This document shows positions 25,277-34,183 of a stretch of 64,000 bases of DNA, in pieces (the stretch's first letter is position 1; each line of letters opens with the position of its first letter). This DNA comes from Streptomyces sp. CNH099 (GTDB lineage: Bacteria > Actinomycetota > Actinomycetes > Streptomycetales > Streptomycetaceae), in the NCBI GenBank assembly GCA_000514715.1, contig AZWL01000016.1, forward strand, positions 102,452 to 166,451, in the 5' to 3' direction. The notes below the pieces were generated by a model that was not told the origin of the DNA, did not search any database, and saw nothing but the letters and a program-made list of their open reading frames with translations. The translations under genes and the position numbers were made by a program.

Positions 25277-25314
25277 GTTTCCGCCACCGCCCCCCGGTGT
25301 TTCGGGAGTGTGAC
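25277..25314 (-). promoter_or_regulatory. GlnR box upstream of amtB
   Basis: On the minus strand GTCAC (25310-25314), n6, GAAAC (25299-25303), n6, a degenerate half-site, n6, GAAAC (25277-25281). Three of four half-sites match gTnAc-n6-GaAAc-n6-GtnAC-n6-GAAAc exactly and all spacings are correct. It is centred about 97 nt before the amtB start, as expected for GlnR activation under nitrogen limitation. Confidence 0.75.
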
Positions 25315-25397
25315 GAAGGCCGCGGAGGTGTTACGGGGCGATGAACTCCCCGCGGGCGCGGGGCGGCACGGTTATTCTCAGCCGCACCACGGGGGGC

Positions 25398-25418
25398 GGC
25401 CCGTCCGGGGGACGGGCC
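25398..25418 (-). terminator. hairpin after the nsdA-like gene
   Basis: GGCCCGTCC and GGACGGGCC form a perfect 9-bp stem with a 3-nt loop, 28 nt beyond the nsdA stop. No U-tract follows. Confidence 0.6.
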
Positions 25419-25446
25419 GGGTGTCCTGGAAGCCGCGGGCGGGTTC

Positions 25447-26985
25447 TCAGCCGGCGGCTTCCAGGGTCTCCGGCAGCTCGCGGGCGAGCCGGTCGGCGAG
25501 GTCGGCGACCTCGCCCACGCCGCCGTAGCGGCGCACGGCGGTGTCGACGGTTCTGCGCAGCCGGGTGTTGACCCGCTCGGAGCGCACCTGCCGGGCCACG
25601 GTCAGGGCCTTGCCGGCGCACCGCGCGCACCGCTCGGGCTGCTCCTCCAGCAGGTGGACGGTGGCCAGGCCGACGAGGTTGAGCGCGTACGAGCGGCGGC
25701 GTTCGGCGTCGGCGGCGAACAGTTCGACGGCGCGCGCCATGACGGGCCGGGCGAGGGCGGCGTAGGTGGGGCTGCGGCCGGCGACGTAGGCGAGGTCGCG
25801 GTAGGAGTGGGCGTTCTCGCTGTGCAGTTCGGCCTCGGAGAAGAAGCGGAGCCAGTCGGGCTCGGGGCGACCGGGGTCGATCTCGGTGAAGCAGTCCTCG
25901 GCCATGCGGACGGCGCGGTGGCAGCGGTCGGGCCGGCCGAGGTTGGCGTACGCGCGGGCCTCCATCGCATACAGCATCGACTGGGTGCGGGCGGTGGCGC
26001 TGTCGCGGCTGCCGTACTGCGCGAGGTGGACCAGTTCCAGGGCGTCGTCGGCGCGGCCGAGGTGGATCATCTGGCGGGCCATGCTGGACAGGACGTACGC
26101 GCCGAGCGGCCGGTCGCCGGCCTCCTTGGCGGCGTGCAGGGCGAGGACGAAGTACTTCTGGGCGGTGGGCTGGAGGCCCACGTCGTAGCTCATCCAGCCG
26201 CCGAGCTGGGAGAGTTCGGCGGTGATGCGGAACAGCCGGCCGGTGACGGCGGGCGGGTGCGGCTCCTGCAGCAGGTCGGTGATCTCGTGCAGGTGGCCGA
26301 TGACGGCCTTGCGGCGCAGGCCGCCGCCGCACTGGGCGTCCCACTGGCGGAACATGGCGGTGGTGGTCTCCAGCAGGTCCAGCTCGGGGTCGGAGAGCGC
26401 GACCGGGCGCCCGGGACCGGCGGGCCCGGCACCGGGCGCGGCGGAGGAGGCGGCCGGTCCGGGGAGGGCCGGAGGGCCGGCGGGGGCCGCGGGGGGCTGG
26501 GCCAGCCAGCGCTGCATGGGCTCGACCAGGACGGGTCCGGCGGCGACGTTCAGGGAGGTACCGAGGAAGCCGCGGCGGGCGAGCATGAGGTCGCTGCGCG
26601 AGAACTCGCTGATCTGCTCGACGGTCTCCCGGGCGTTCCAGGGCAGGTCGATGCCGGAGACCGCGGGGCGGGGGCGGGCGGCGTGCAGGCCGAGCTGGTC
26701 GACGCCCACGACGCAGCCGAAGCGCTGGGAGAACAGTTCGGAGAGGATCCGCGGGATCGGCTCGCGCGGCTGCTCGCCGTCGAGCCAGCGGCGGACGCGG
26801 GAGGTGTCGGTGCTGATGTGGTGCGCGCCGAGCCGGCGGGCGCGGCGGTTGACCTGCCGGGCCAGCTCGCCCTTGGACCAGCCGCTGCGCATGAACCAGG
26901 AGGTCAGCTCCTCGTTGGGGCTCTTGCCCGCGCCGGTGGCGCCGGTCCGGCTGCCGCCCGTGCCGTCCAACTCCAACGCCCCCAT
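25447..26985 (-). CDS. nsdA: NsdA-like negative regulator of development and antibiotics
   Basis: 512 residues. The N-terminus (about 25-75) resembles a helix-turn-helix/XRE-like segment (SWFMRSGWSKGELARQVNRR), followed by a conserved block RRGFLGTSLNVAAGPVLVEP and TPR-like helices over the C-terminal half. In S. coelicolor nsdA, beside amtB, represses sporulation and antibiotic synthesis; the same neighbourhood here supports the name. A Pro/Ala-rich linker spans about 165-195. A GATAAT hexamer (27014-27019, minus) is a possible -10. Mechanism is unknown. Confidence 0.85.
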   Translation of the reverse strand: MGALELDGTGGSRTGATGAGKSPNEELTSWFMRSGWSKGELARQVNRRARRLGAHHISTDTSRVRRWLDGEQPREPIPRILSELFSQRFGCVVGVDQLGLHAARPRPAVSGIDLPWNARETVEQISEFSRSDLMLARRGFLGTSLNVAAGPVLVEPMQRWLAQPPAAPAGPPALPGPAASSAAPGAGPAGPGRPVALSDPELDLLETTTAMFRQWDAQCGGGLRRKAVIGHLHEITDLLQEPHPPAVTGRLFRITAELSQLGGWMSYDVGLQPTAQKYFVLALHAAKEAGDRPLGAYVLSSMARQMIHLGRADDALELVHLAQYGSRDSATARTQSMLYAMEARAYANLGRPDRCHRAVRMAEDCFTEIDPGRPEPDWLRFFSEAELHSENAHSYRDLAYVAGRSPTYAALARPVMARAVELFAADAERRRSYALNLVGLATVHLLEEQPERCARCAGKALTVARQVRSERVNTRLRRTVDTAVRRYGGVGEVADLADRLARELPETLEAAG

Positions 26986-27387
26986 CCCGCCTCGGCCGTC
27001 GTGGTGCCTCCGGATTATCCCCGGAACCGGAGCCCCCGAAGCCCGGTGGGAATTCCTGCCGTTGGCATATCCACCTGTCGCATGCCGCCGTCGCCGACAC
27101 CGAAAGTAATCCCACGATCACCGTTTCGCGAGCGGGGTTCGGGAATCGCCACCATTCGCCACCCCTACGAGTGAACACCGCGCCAGGGACACGCGGTTGA
27201 CTTGACGAGGGACGACATCGCAACCGGCGCGGTGGTGTCCGGCGGGGCGCGCGCCACGGGTCACGCTACCCCCCGGCGCGCCATCACACCCCGGATGCAC
27301 CTCCCTGACAACACAGTGTTACCAGCAAACTGCTGCGGGTGAGACAGGTGCAGTAACCAACCGCACCGGCGAGCAGTTGGAGGGGGC
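26986..27387. other. 402-nt divergent intergenic region
   Basis: No gene is seen. It is less GC-rich than its surroundings and serves both nsdA (minus) and the prim-pol gene (plus). Notable are the perfect palindrome AACACAGTGTT (27310-27320), TTGACT/TTGACG hexamers near 27197-27203 without matching -10 sites, and GATAAT at 27014-27019 on the minus strand. Confidence 0.4.
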
Positions 27388-28080
27388 ATGGGTTTCACGA
27401 TCGGCGGTATCCGCGGGCGACGCGACATCGGATCCGGCCGGCGCGGCACCCGTACGTCCGCCGGGCACGCGGCGACGGCCGTGGCGGAGTACACCGGCCT
27501 GTGGGGCTGGGACGTGCTGCCCGGCGCCCCCCTGGTGCGCGCCCCCGGCGGCGGGCGCGTCTGCTCCTGCGCCGCGGGCGGCGCCTGCCCCGCCCCCGGC
27601 GAGCACCCGCTGCCCGGCGCCCGTCCCGTCCCCGCCGGCACCCCGCTGGACGAGGTGGCCGACGCCTGGGCGGACCCGCCCGGGGCCGCGGTGCTGCTGC
27701 CGGTGGGCCGGGCGTTCGACGCCATGGAGGTCAGCGCCGCCGCCGGGCGGCGGGCACTGCCGCGGCTGGAGCGCATGGGGCTGCCGCTCGGCCCCGTCAG
27801 CGTCGCCCCCGACGGGCGGGCGCACTTCTTCGTCGCCCCCGGCGCCGCCGCCGAGCTGCCCCGGCTGCTGTACCGCATGGGCTGGGACGGCGCCCGGCTC
27901 GACCTGCGCGGCCTCGGCCCCGGCGACCACCTGCTGGCCCCGCCCTGCGACCTGCGCGGCCTCGGCCCGGTGCGCTGGCTGCGCCCGCCGACGCTGGACA
28001 CGGCCGGCGGCCCGCCGCCGGCACGGCTGCTGCTGGGCACCCTGGCGTACGCGCAGAGCTGCTGGCTGCGCTCGGGCTGA
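27388..28080 (+). CDS. bifunctional primase/polymerase (prim-pol) N-terminal-like protein
   Basis: 230 residues. It starts MGFTIGGIRGRRDIGSGRRG and contains CSCAAGGACPAPGEHPLP, a Cys/His pattern like the zinc stem of prim-pol family proteins, with GDHLLAPPCDLRGLGPVRWL near the end. Only the N-terminal type of domain is present, and clear catalytic acid pairs are not obvious, so polymerase activity is doubtful. The gene is divergent from nsdA, an arrangement I recall in other streptomycetes. Function unknown; a developmental link is inference. Confidence 0.65.
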   Translation: MGFTIGGIRGRRDIGSGRRGTRTSAGHAATAVAEYTGLWGWDVLPGAPLVRAPGGGRVCSCAAGGACPAPGEHPLPGARPVPAGTPLDEVADAWADPPGAAVLLPVGRAFDAMEVSAAAGRRALPRLERMGLPLGPVSVAPDGRAHFFVAPGAAAELPRLLYRMGWDGARLDLRGLGPGDHLLAPPCDLRGLGPVRWLRPPTLDTAGGPPPARLLLGTLAYAQSCWLRSG

Positions 28081-28131
28081 CGCCGGCGGCGCGCCGGCCC
28101 GGCGCGGCCCGGCGGCCACCGCCCGCCCGGC

Positions 28132-29349
28132 TCAGTCGCCGACCAGCGCGTCCACGAACGCCTCGGGCTCGAACGGCGCCAGGTCGTCCGCGCCCTCCCC
28201 CAGGCCCACGAGCTTGACCGGCACGCCCAGCTCCCGCTGCACCGCGATCACGATGCCGCCCTTGGCGGTCCCGTCCAGCTTGGTCAGCACCAGCCCGGTG
28301 ATGTCCACGACCTCCGCGAAGACCCGCGCCTGCACCAGCCCGTTCTGCCCGGTGGTGGCGTCCAGCACCAGCAGCACCTCGCCGACCGGCCCGTGCTTCT
28401 CCACCACCCGCTTGACCTTGCCCAGCTCGTCCATGAGCCCGGTCTTGGTGTGCAGCCGCCCGGCGGTGTCGATGAGCGCCGCGTCGGCGCCCTCGTCGAT
28501 GGCCTCCTTCACCGCGTCGTACGCGACGGACGCCGGGTCTCCGCCCTCCGGCCCGCGCACGGTACGGGCGCCGACCCGCTCGCCCCACGTCTGCAGCTGG
28601 TCCGCGGCGGCGGCCCGGAAGGTGTCGGCGGCGCCGAGCACCACGGACTTGCCGTCGGCGACCAGCACCCGGGCGAGCTTGCCGGTGGTGGTGGTCTTGC
28701 CGGTGCCGTTCACGCCGACGACCAGCACGATGCCCGGCACCTCGGCGCCCTCGGGGCCGACGGACTCGTCGGTGTGCACCGTCCGGTCCGCCTCCGTGCC
28801 GACGAGCGTCAGCAGCTCCTCGCGCAGCAGCGCCCGCAGCTCCTCGGGCGTGCGCGTACCCAGCACCTTGACGCGCTCGCGCAGCCGCTCGACCAGCTCC
28901 TGCGTCGGCTGCACGCCGACGTCGGCGGTCAGCAGCGTGTCCTCGATCTCCTCCCAGGTGTCCTCGTCGAGGTGTTCGCGGGAGAGGAGGCCGAGCAGCC
29001 CCTTGCCCAGGGAGTTCTGCGAGCGGGCCAGCCGGGCGCGCAGCCGTACGAGCCGGCCCGCCGCCGGGGCGGGGACCTCCGGCTCGGGCGGCGCCTCTGG
29101 CGGCTCGGCGACGGCGGTGCCGGCGGCGGCCGTGCCCTCGCCGGGCAGGCCCACCTCTTCGATGGTCCTGCGCTGCTCGTCGCTCGGCTCCCCCGCCTCG
29201 TCGCCGACCTGCGGCTCGGCGGGGGGCCGTGGGCCGGGCGACGGCGGCGGCGCGGGCGGCTGCTTCCGGCGGCGGGAGCCGACGACCAGGCCGCCCGCGG
29301 CGAGCACGGCGACGACGGCAATGGCGATGACGATGAGGATGATGTCCAT
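28132..29349 (-). CDS. ftsY: SRP receptor FtsY
   Basis: GTPase receptor that docks SRP-ribosome complexes at the membrane. 405 residues. Begins with a membrane segment DIILIVIAIAVVAVLAAGG (2-20), unlike E. coli FtsY. An acidic/Pro linker to about 95 follows, then the NG domain with GVNGTGKTTTTGKLARVL, DTFRAAAADQL, DTAGRLHTKTGLMDEL and TKLDGTAKGG. ATG 29349 is chosen because the transmembrane segment follows immediately. Downstream of smc on the same strand, the common actinobacterial order. Confidence 0.97.
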   Translation of the reverse strand: MDIILIVIAIAVVAVLAAGGLVVGSRRRKQPPAPPPSPGPRPPAEPQVGDEAGEPSDEQRRTIEEVGLPGEGTAAAGTAVAEPPEAPPEPEVPAPAAGRLVRLRARLARSQNSLGKGLLGLLSREHLDEDTWEEIEDTLLTADVGVQPTQELVERLRERVKVLGTRTPEELRALLREELLTLVGTEADRTVHTDESVGPEGAEVPGIVLVVGVNGTGKTTTTGKLARVLVADGKSVVLGAADTFRAAAADQLQTWGERVGARTVRGPEGGDPASVAYDAVKEAIDEGADAALIDTAGRLHTKTGLMDELGKVKRVVEKHGPVGEVLLVLDATTGQNGLVQARVFAEVVDITGLVLTKLDGTAKGGIVIAVQRELGVPVKLVGLGEGADDLAPFEPEAFVDALVGD

Positions 29350-29431
29350 AACGCACACCAGTATCGCCCGCCCGCGCGGTCCGCGAAGCACCCCGCCCGC
29401 TTCCGGCTCCGCGAGGGCCGCCCGCCGGCGG

Positions 29432-32400
29432 TCAGCTGAGCCGCTGGCTGATCACCTTGGAGACGCCGTCGCCCTGCATCGAGACGCCGTAGAGGACGTC
29501 GGCGACCTCCATCGTGCGCTTCTGGTGCGTGATCACGATGAGCTGCGAGGTGCGCTGCAGCTCCTGCATGAGCCGCACCAGGCGCTGCAGGTTGGTGTCG
29601 TCCAGCGCCGCCTCGACCTCGTCCATCACGTAGAAGGGGCTCGGCCGGGCCATGAAGATCGCCACCAGCATCGCCACCGCCGTCAGCGACCGCTCGCCGC
29701 CGGAGAGCAGCGACAGCCGCTTGACCTTCTTGCCCGGCGGGCGCGCCTCCACCTCCACGCCGGTGTTGAGCATGTCGTCCGGGTCGGTGAGGACGAGCCG
29801 GCCCTCGCCGCCGGGGAAGAGGCGGGAGAAGACGCCCTCGAACTCGCGGGCGGTGTCGTGGAAGGCGTCGGTGAAGACCTGCTCGACGCGCTCGTCGACC
29901 TCCTTGACCACCTGCAGCAGGTCGGCCCGGGTGCGCTTGAGGTCGTCGAGCTGCTCGGTGAGGAACTTGTGCCGCTCCTCCAGCGCCGCGAACTCCTCCA
30001 GCGCCAGCGGGTTGACCTTGCCGAGCTTGGTGTACGCGCGCTCCGCGGCCTTCAGCCGCTTCTCCTGCTCGGCGCGCACGTACGGCCGCGGCCGGTTGCG
30101 CGGATGCTCCGGATCCTCGGGCAGTTCCTCGCCCTCCGCGGGCAGCGACGGCGGTACGGGCTGGTCCGGCCCGTACTCGCCCACCAGGTCGGCGGGCTCG
30201 ACGCCCAGCTCCTCCAGCGCCCGGCCCTCCAGCTGCTCGATGCGCAGCCGCTTCTCCGCGCCGAGCACCTCGCCGCGGTGGACGGAGTCGGTCAGCTTGT
30301 CCAGCTCGTCGGCCAGCTCGCGGGAGAGCCGGCGCTGCCGGCCGAGGTCCTGCTCGCGCTCGGCGCGCGCCCGCTCGGCGGCGGTGCGCTCCTCCTCGGC
30401 GCGGGCGAGGGAGACCTCGACGTGCGCGAGGAGCTGCCGGGCGCCGGCGCCGACGGCGGTGGCGACGGCCGCCTCGTGCCGCAGCCGGGCGCGGCGCCGC
30501 TCGGCGCGGGTGCGGGCCTCGCGCTCGGCGCGGGCGGCGCGGTCGAGCCCGTCGGCGCGGCCGGCCAGTCCCTTGACGCGCTCCTCGTGGGTACGGACCT
30601 GGAGCCGGGCCTCCATCTCGGTCTGCCGGGCGTTGGCGCCGTCGGCGGCGAGCCGGTCCCGTACGGCGGTGTCCGTACCGTCCCCTCGGCCCTGGGGATA
30701 CCCCATGTCCCCGTCGTCCGCGGCGCCGGCCTCCTCCTCGGCGGTCTCCAGCTGCGCCGCCAGCTCCGCCGCCTCGGCGCTCGCCCGGGCCAGGGCCTCC
30801 TCGGCGCGGGCCGTCGCGGCGGCGCTGCGCTCGGCCTCGCCGGCGGCGGCGCGGGCCTGCCCGGCGAGCCGGCCCAGCTCACCGGCGACGCGGGACTTCT
30901 CCCGGTCCGCGGCGCTGCGCCGGCCGCCCAGCTCCTCGACGAGCGCGGCGCACTCGGCGCGGCGGGCGGTGGCGGCCTCCTGCCGCTCGTGCAGCTGCGC
31001 GCAGCGGGTGTCCAGCTCGGTCAGCTCGGCCGTCGCCTCGTCGACGGAGGCCTGCACCTCCAGCAGGCTGGGGGCGCCGGCGGAGCCGCCGTGGGCGAAG
31101 TGGCCGCCGAAGACGTCGCCCTCGGCGGTGACGGCGGTCAGCTCGGGGCGGGCGGAGACGAGGTCCTCGGCGTCCTCCAGCGTGGCGACGCAGACGGTGC
31201 CGGCCAGCAGCCGGCGGACGGCGGGCAGCAGCTGGTCCGGGCCGGCGACGAGGGCGGCCAGGTGGCGGGCGCCGGGCGGGAGCGGGCCGTCGGGCAGCGG
31301 CTCGTACGGGGCGTCGCCGAGGAGCAGCGCGGCGCGGCCGGCGTCGTGCTTGCGCAGCAGCCGCAGCGCGTCCGCGGCGGCGGCGGGGCCGGTGACGGCG
31401 AGGGCGTCGGCGGCGGCGCCGAGGGCGGCGGCGACGGCGACCTCGTACCCGGGGGCGACGGTGAGCAGTTCGGCGGCGGGGCCGAGCACGCCGGTGAGCT
31501 TGTCGCGGGCCTGCAGCAGGGTGCCGGTGCCGTCCTTGCGGCGCAGCCCGAGGGCGAGCGCGTCCCGGCGGGCGGTGGTGGCGGCGCGGGCGCGCTCGGC
31601 TTCCGCGGCGGCGTCGCGGGCGGCGCTCAGCTCGGCCTCGGCGGCCTGCAGGGCGCTCTTGGCGGCCGCGAGCTCGTCGGCCAGCGCGCCGTCGTCCCGG
31701 TCCAGCCCGTCGACCTCGGCCCGCAGCGTCTCGTACGCCTCCTGCGCGGCGGCGGCGCGCTCCCCGGCCTCGTCGCGGGCGGCGGCGAGCCGGTCGATCT
31801 CGGCCTGCGCGGAGGCGGCGCGGCCGCGGGCGGCGGTGACCTTGCCGCTGAGCCGGGCGAGCCGTTCGCGGCGGTCGGCGACGGCGCGGGCGGCGTCCTT
31901 CAGCCGCCGCTCCTCGGCGGCGAGTTCCCGCTCCAGCTCGGCGCGGTGGGCGACGGTGTCCTCCAGTGCCCGTTCCGCGGCCTCCAGGGCGGCTTCCAGC
32001 TCGGCCTCCTGCTGCCGGACGCGCTGCGCCTCGCGCTCCAGGTCGTCCGGGTCGCGCCCGCGGCGCTCCTCCTCGGGGGCGGCGGTGGCGTGCTTGGCGC
32101 GGGCGTCGGCGAGGCTGACGGTGCCGCGGACCCGCTCGGCGAGCTGGCCGAGTTCGTGCCAGGCGGCCTGGGCCTCGGTGAGCCGCGGGGTGAGGGCGCG
32201 CACCTGCTCCTCCAGGGCGGCCTCGCGGGTGCGGGCGGCGGCCAGCTCGGCCTCGGCGGCCTCCTTGCGCTCCTTCAGCGCCGCCTCGTCGGCGATCTCG
32301 GCGGCGAGCGCCGCGCGCAGGGTGACGAGGTCGTCGGCGAGCAGCCGGAGGCGGGCGTCGCGCAGGTCGGCCTGGATGACGGCGGCGCGGCGGGCGACGG

Positions 32401-33028
32401 CGGCCTGCCGGCCCAGCGGCTTGAGCTGGCGGCGCAGTTCGTCGCTGAGGTCCTGGACGCGGGCGAGGTTGGCCTGCATCGCGTCCAGTTTGCGCAGCGC
32501 CTTCTCCTTGCGCTTGCGGTGCTTGAGCACGCCGGCGGCCTCCTCGATGAAGGCGCGGCGGCCGGAGGGGTCGGCGTGCAGGACGGAGTCGAGCTGGCCC
32601 TGGCCGACGATGACGTGCATCTCGCGGCCGATGCCGGAGTCGGAGAGCAGTTCCTGGATGTCGAGGAGGCGGCAGGTGTCGCCGTTGAGCTGGTATTCGC
32701 TGCCGCCGCTGCGGAACATCGTCCGGGTGATGGTCACTTCGGCGTAGTCGATGGGCAGCGCGCCGTCGGAGTTGTCGATCGTGAGCGAGACCTCGGCGCG
32801 GCCGAGGGGCGGCCGGCCGGTGGTCCCGGCGAAGATGACGTCCTCCATCTTGCCGCCCCGCAGGGACTTCGCCCCCTGCTCCCCCATCACCCAGGACAGC
32901 GCGTCCACCACGTTGGACTTCCCCGAGCCGTTCGGGCCGACGACACAGGTGATACCCGGCCCGAAGCGGAGTGTGGTGGCGGAGGCGAAGGACTTGAACC
33001 CCCGGAGCGTGAGGCCCTTCAAGTGCAC
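29432..33028 (-). CDS. smc: chromosome segregation ATPase SMC
   Basis: Condensin subunit organising and separating chromosomes with ScpAB. 1,198 residues. GTG start gives MHLKGLTLRGFKSFASATTL. Walker A is GPNGSGKSN (31-39). Two long coiled coils flank a hinge (roughly 500-660, Gly/Ala-rich). The C-terminal head has LLSGGERSLTAVAML and Walker B FYVMDEVEAALDD. Full length. It ends 82 nt before ftsY. A terminator at 33197-33220 separates it from the upstream small gene. Confidence 0.98.
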   Translation of the reverse strand: MHLKGLTLRGFKSFASATTLRFGPGITCVVGPNGSGKSNVVDALSWVMGEQGAKSLRGGKMEDVIFAGTTGRPPLGRAEVSLTIDNSDGALPIDYAEVTITRTMFRSGGSEYQLNGDTCRLLDIQELLSDSGIGREMHVIVGQGQLDSVLHADPSGRRAFIEEAAGVLKHRKRKEKALRKLDAMQANLARVQDLSDELRRQLKPLGRQAAVARRAAVIQADLRDARLRLLADDLVTLRAALAAEIADEAALKERKEAAEAELAAARTREAALEEQVRALTPRLTEAQAAWHELGQLAERVRGTVSLADARAKHATAAPEEERRGRDPDDLEREAQRVRQQEAELEAALEAAERALEDTVAHRAELERELAAEERRLKDAARAVADRRERLARLSGKVTAARGRAASAQAEIDRLAAARDEAGERAAAAQEAYETLRAEVDGLDRDDGALADELAAAKSALQAAEAELSAARDAAAEAERARAATTARRDALALGLRRKDGTGTLLQARDKLTGVLGPAAELLTVAPGYEVAVAAALGAAADALAVTGPAAAADALRLLRKHDAGRAALLLGDAPYEPLPDGPLPPGARHLAALVAGPDQLLPAVRRLLAGTVCVATLEDAEDLVSARPELTAVTAEGDVFGGHFAHGGSAGAPSLLEVQASVDEATAELTELDTRCAQLHERQEAATARRAECAALVEELGGRRSAADREKSRVAGELGRLAGQARAAAGEAERSAAATARAEEALARASAEAAELAAQLETAEEEAGAADDGDMGYPQGRGDGTDTAVRDRLAADGANARQTEMEARLQVRTHEERVKGLAGRADGLDRAARAEREARTRAERRRARLRHEAAVATAVGAGARQLLAHVEVSLARAEEERTAAERARAEREQDLGRQRRLSRELADELDKLTDSVHRGEVLGAEKRLRIEQLEGRALEELGVEPADLVGEYGPDQPVPPSLPAEGEELPEDPEHPRNRPRPYVRAEQEKRLKAAERAYTKLGKVNPLALEEFAALEERHKFLTEQLDDLKRTRADLLQVVKEVDERVEQVFTDAFHDTAREFEGVFSRLFPGGEGRLVLTDPDDMLNTGVEVEARPPGKKVKRLSLLSGGERSLTAVAMLVAIFMARPSPFYVMDEVEAALDDTNLQRLVRLMQELQRTSQLIVITHQKRTMEVADVLYGVSMQGDGVSKVISQRLS

Positions 33029-33196
33029 TGGCGAGCTCTCCTCCGGCGACGAATCATGTGGCGGAGACTCTATCGCGCAAGCCGGTTTCACTGGGTAACC
33101 GCCGGGGCACATCACTTACTGAGCAGCACCCCGGGGCGCCGGCTTCGGGGGGCGGGTTCCCTGCTCGGGATCCGTGAGACCGGTCGGGAAACGACG

Positions 33197-33220
33197 AAGG
33201 GACGCCGTTAAGCGTCCCTT
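33197..33220 (-). terminator. intrinsic terminator between the small coiled-coil gene and smc
   Basis: AAGGGACGC and GCGTCCCTT form a perfect 9-bp stem with a 6-nt loop, 52 nt past the stop at 33272. The following minus-strand sequence is only moderately T-rich (CGTCGTTTCCC). Confidence 0.7.
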
Positions 33221-33271
33221 GACAGTTATCTCAAGCGGTTGAGGTGCAGACCTGACGGTGGTGCGGGAATG

Positions 33272-33472
33272 TCAGGTGAGCGCAGGCTCCGCCTGGGATA
33301 CGTCGAGCAGTGACTCGCTGTTGTGAGCAGCGGCGGCGGCGAGCATGTCGTTCTCGGCCTGGACGCGGACGAGCTCCGACTCCAGGTCCTGGACACGCTG
33401 CTGCAGCCGTCGCATCTCGGCGAGGAGTCGCGGGTCAGTGCCGCCGACGTAACCGAGAAGCGCCTTTGCCAT
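33272..33472 (-). CDS. small conserved coiled-coil protein
   Basis: 66 residues, MAKALLGYVGGTDPRLLAEM followed by a heptad-like helix (RRLQQRVQDLESELVRVQAE) and an Ala-rich end. I recall near-identical proteins in other streptomycetes at this position upstream of smc; function is unknown. The short coiled coil suggests an adaptor or oligomeriser. ATG 33472 lies 8 nt after GGAGGACC. Upstream 288 nt (33473-33760) hold only a TTGACCGTCAA palindrome (33599-33609) that may include a -35. Confidence 0.72.
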   Translation of the reverse strand: MAKALLGYVGGTDPRLLAEMRRLQQRVQDLESELVRVQAENDMLAAAAAHNSESLLDVSQAEPALT

Positions 33473-33760
33473 GATTGAAGGTCCTCCACACTGAGTGACC
33501 GACCGAGCGGTGTGGGTCGTGAGGGATTCGCACCCGCGTGTCTGCCCATGGCACAAACAGCTAGGGTGCGCGGGGCTTCAAGCGTCTCACCAAATAGTTT
33601 GACGGTCAACACGATCACACCCCGCATCGGGTGCGGCCGGGGGAAACGCAGGCCGGACCGGGGCGGCGGGACCCGTCTGGGGTGAGAGCTTGGCACGCCC
33701 GGAAGCCGTTGGCAACCCGCTGGTCACACCTGTCGGACCAGCTCTTATGGCGGAGTGTGC

Positions 33761-34042
33761 TCAGCGGATGGCGAATGAGTGATATCCGCCGCGCGGCTCG
33801 TCCCAGATCTCCGTCACACCGCTGACGCGGCCCGGCGTGTCGTCGGAGCGCAGCCACTCCAGCAACTCCTGACACCGCTCCCGCGGGCCCTCGGCGACGA
33901 TCTGGACGCGGCCGTCCCCGAGGTTGGCGGCGAAGCCGCTGAGGCCGCCGATCTCCAGCGCCCGGGCGCGGGTGAACCAGCGGAATCCGACCCCCTGGAC
34001 CACGCCGCGGACCCAGGCCGTCATGCGGACGTCTGCGCTCAT
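33761..34042 (-). CDS. acyP: acylphosphatase
   Basis: 93 residues. Hydrolyses acyl phosphates. The signature GVVQGVGFRWFTRARA (about residues 14-29) includes the catalytic Arg in GVGFR, and the Asn region GFAANLGDGRVQIVAEG is intact. A TAGCGT hexamer ends 7 nt before the ATG at 34042, so the transcript may be leaderless. Divergent from the CAP-domain gene. Confidence 0.95.
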   Translation of the reverse strand: MSADVRMTAWVRGVVQGVGFRWFTRARALEIGGLSGFAANLGDGRVQIVAEGPRERCQELLEWLRSDDTPGRVSGVTEIWDEPRGGYHSFAIR

Positions 34043-34120
34043 GTGACGCACGCTATCCGGACGATCGGCCCGCGGACACGTGCGCGGCGGGGGCATGGCG
34101 TACAGTCTGGCGACAAACGA

Positions 34121-34138
34121 ATCACCCATGTGGGTGAT
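34121..34138. promoter_or_regulatory. 18-bp operator-like palindrome before the CAP gene
   Basis: ATCACCCA-TG-TGGGTGAT is a perfect 8+8 inverted repeat 46-63 nt before the CAP-protein start, just downstream of a TACAGT -10 candidate (34101-34106). That position is where a repressor would block transcription. The binding protein is not identified. Confidence 0.5.
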
Positions 34139-34183
34139 GTGAACGTGTGAAGCAGTTGTCGTCGGACGTGAGAGGTCAGCCGG

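Noticed and set aside
18864..33211. Very long open frames (over 1,500 codons) antisense to ffh, glnD and smc
   Set aside because: They are by-products of high third-position GC on the true strand; their composition is Arg/Gly/Ala/Leu noise and they run through gene boundaries.
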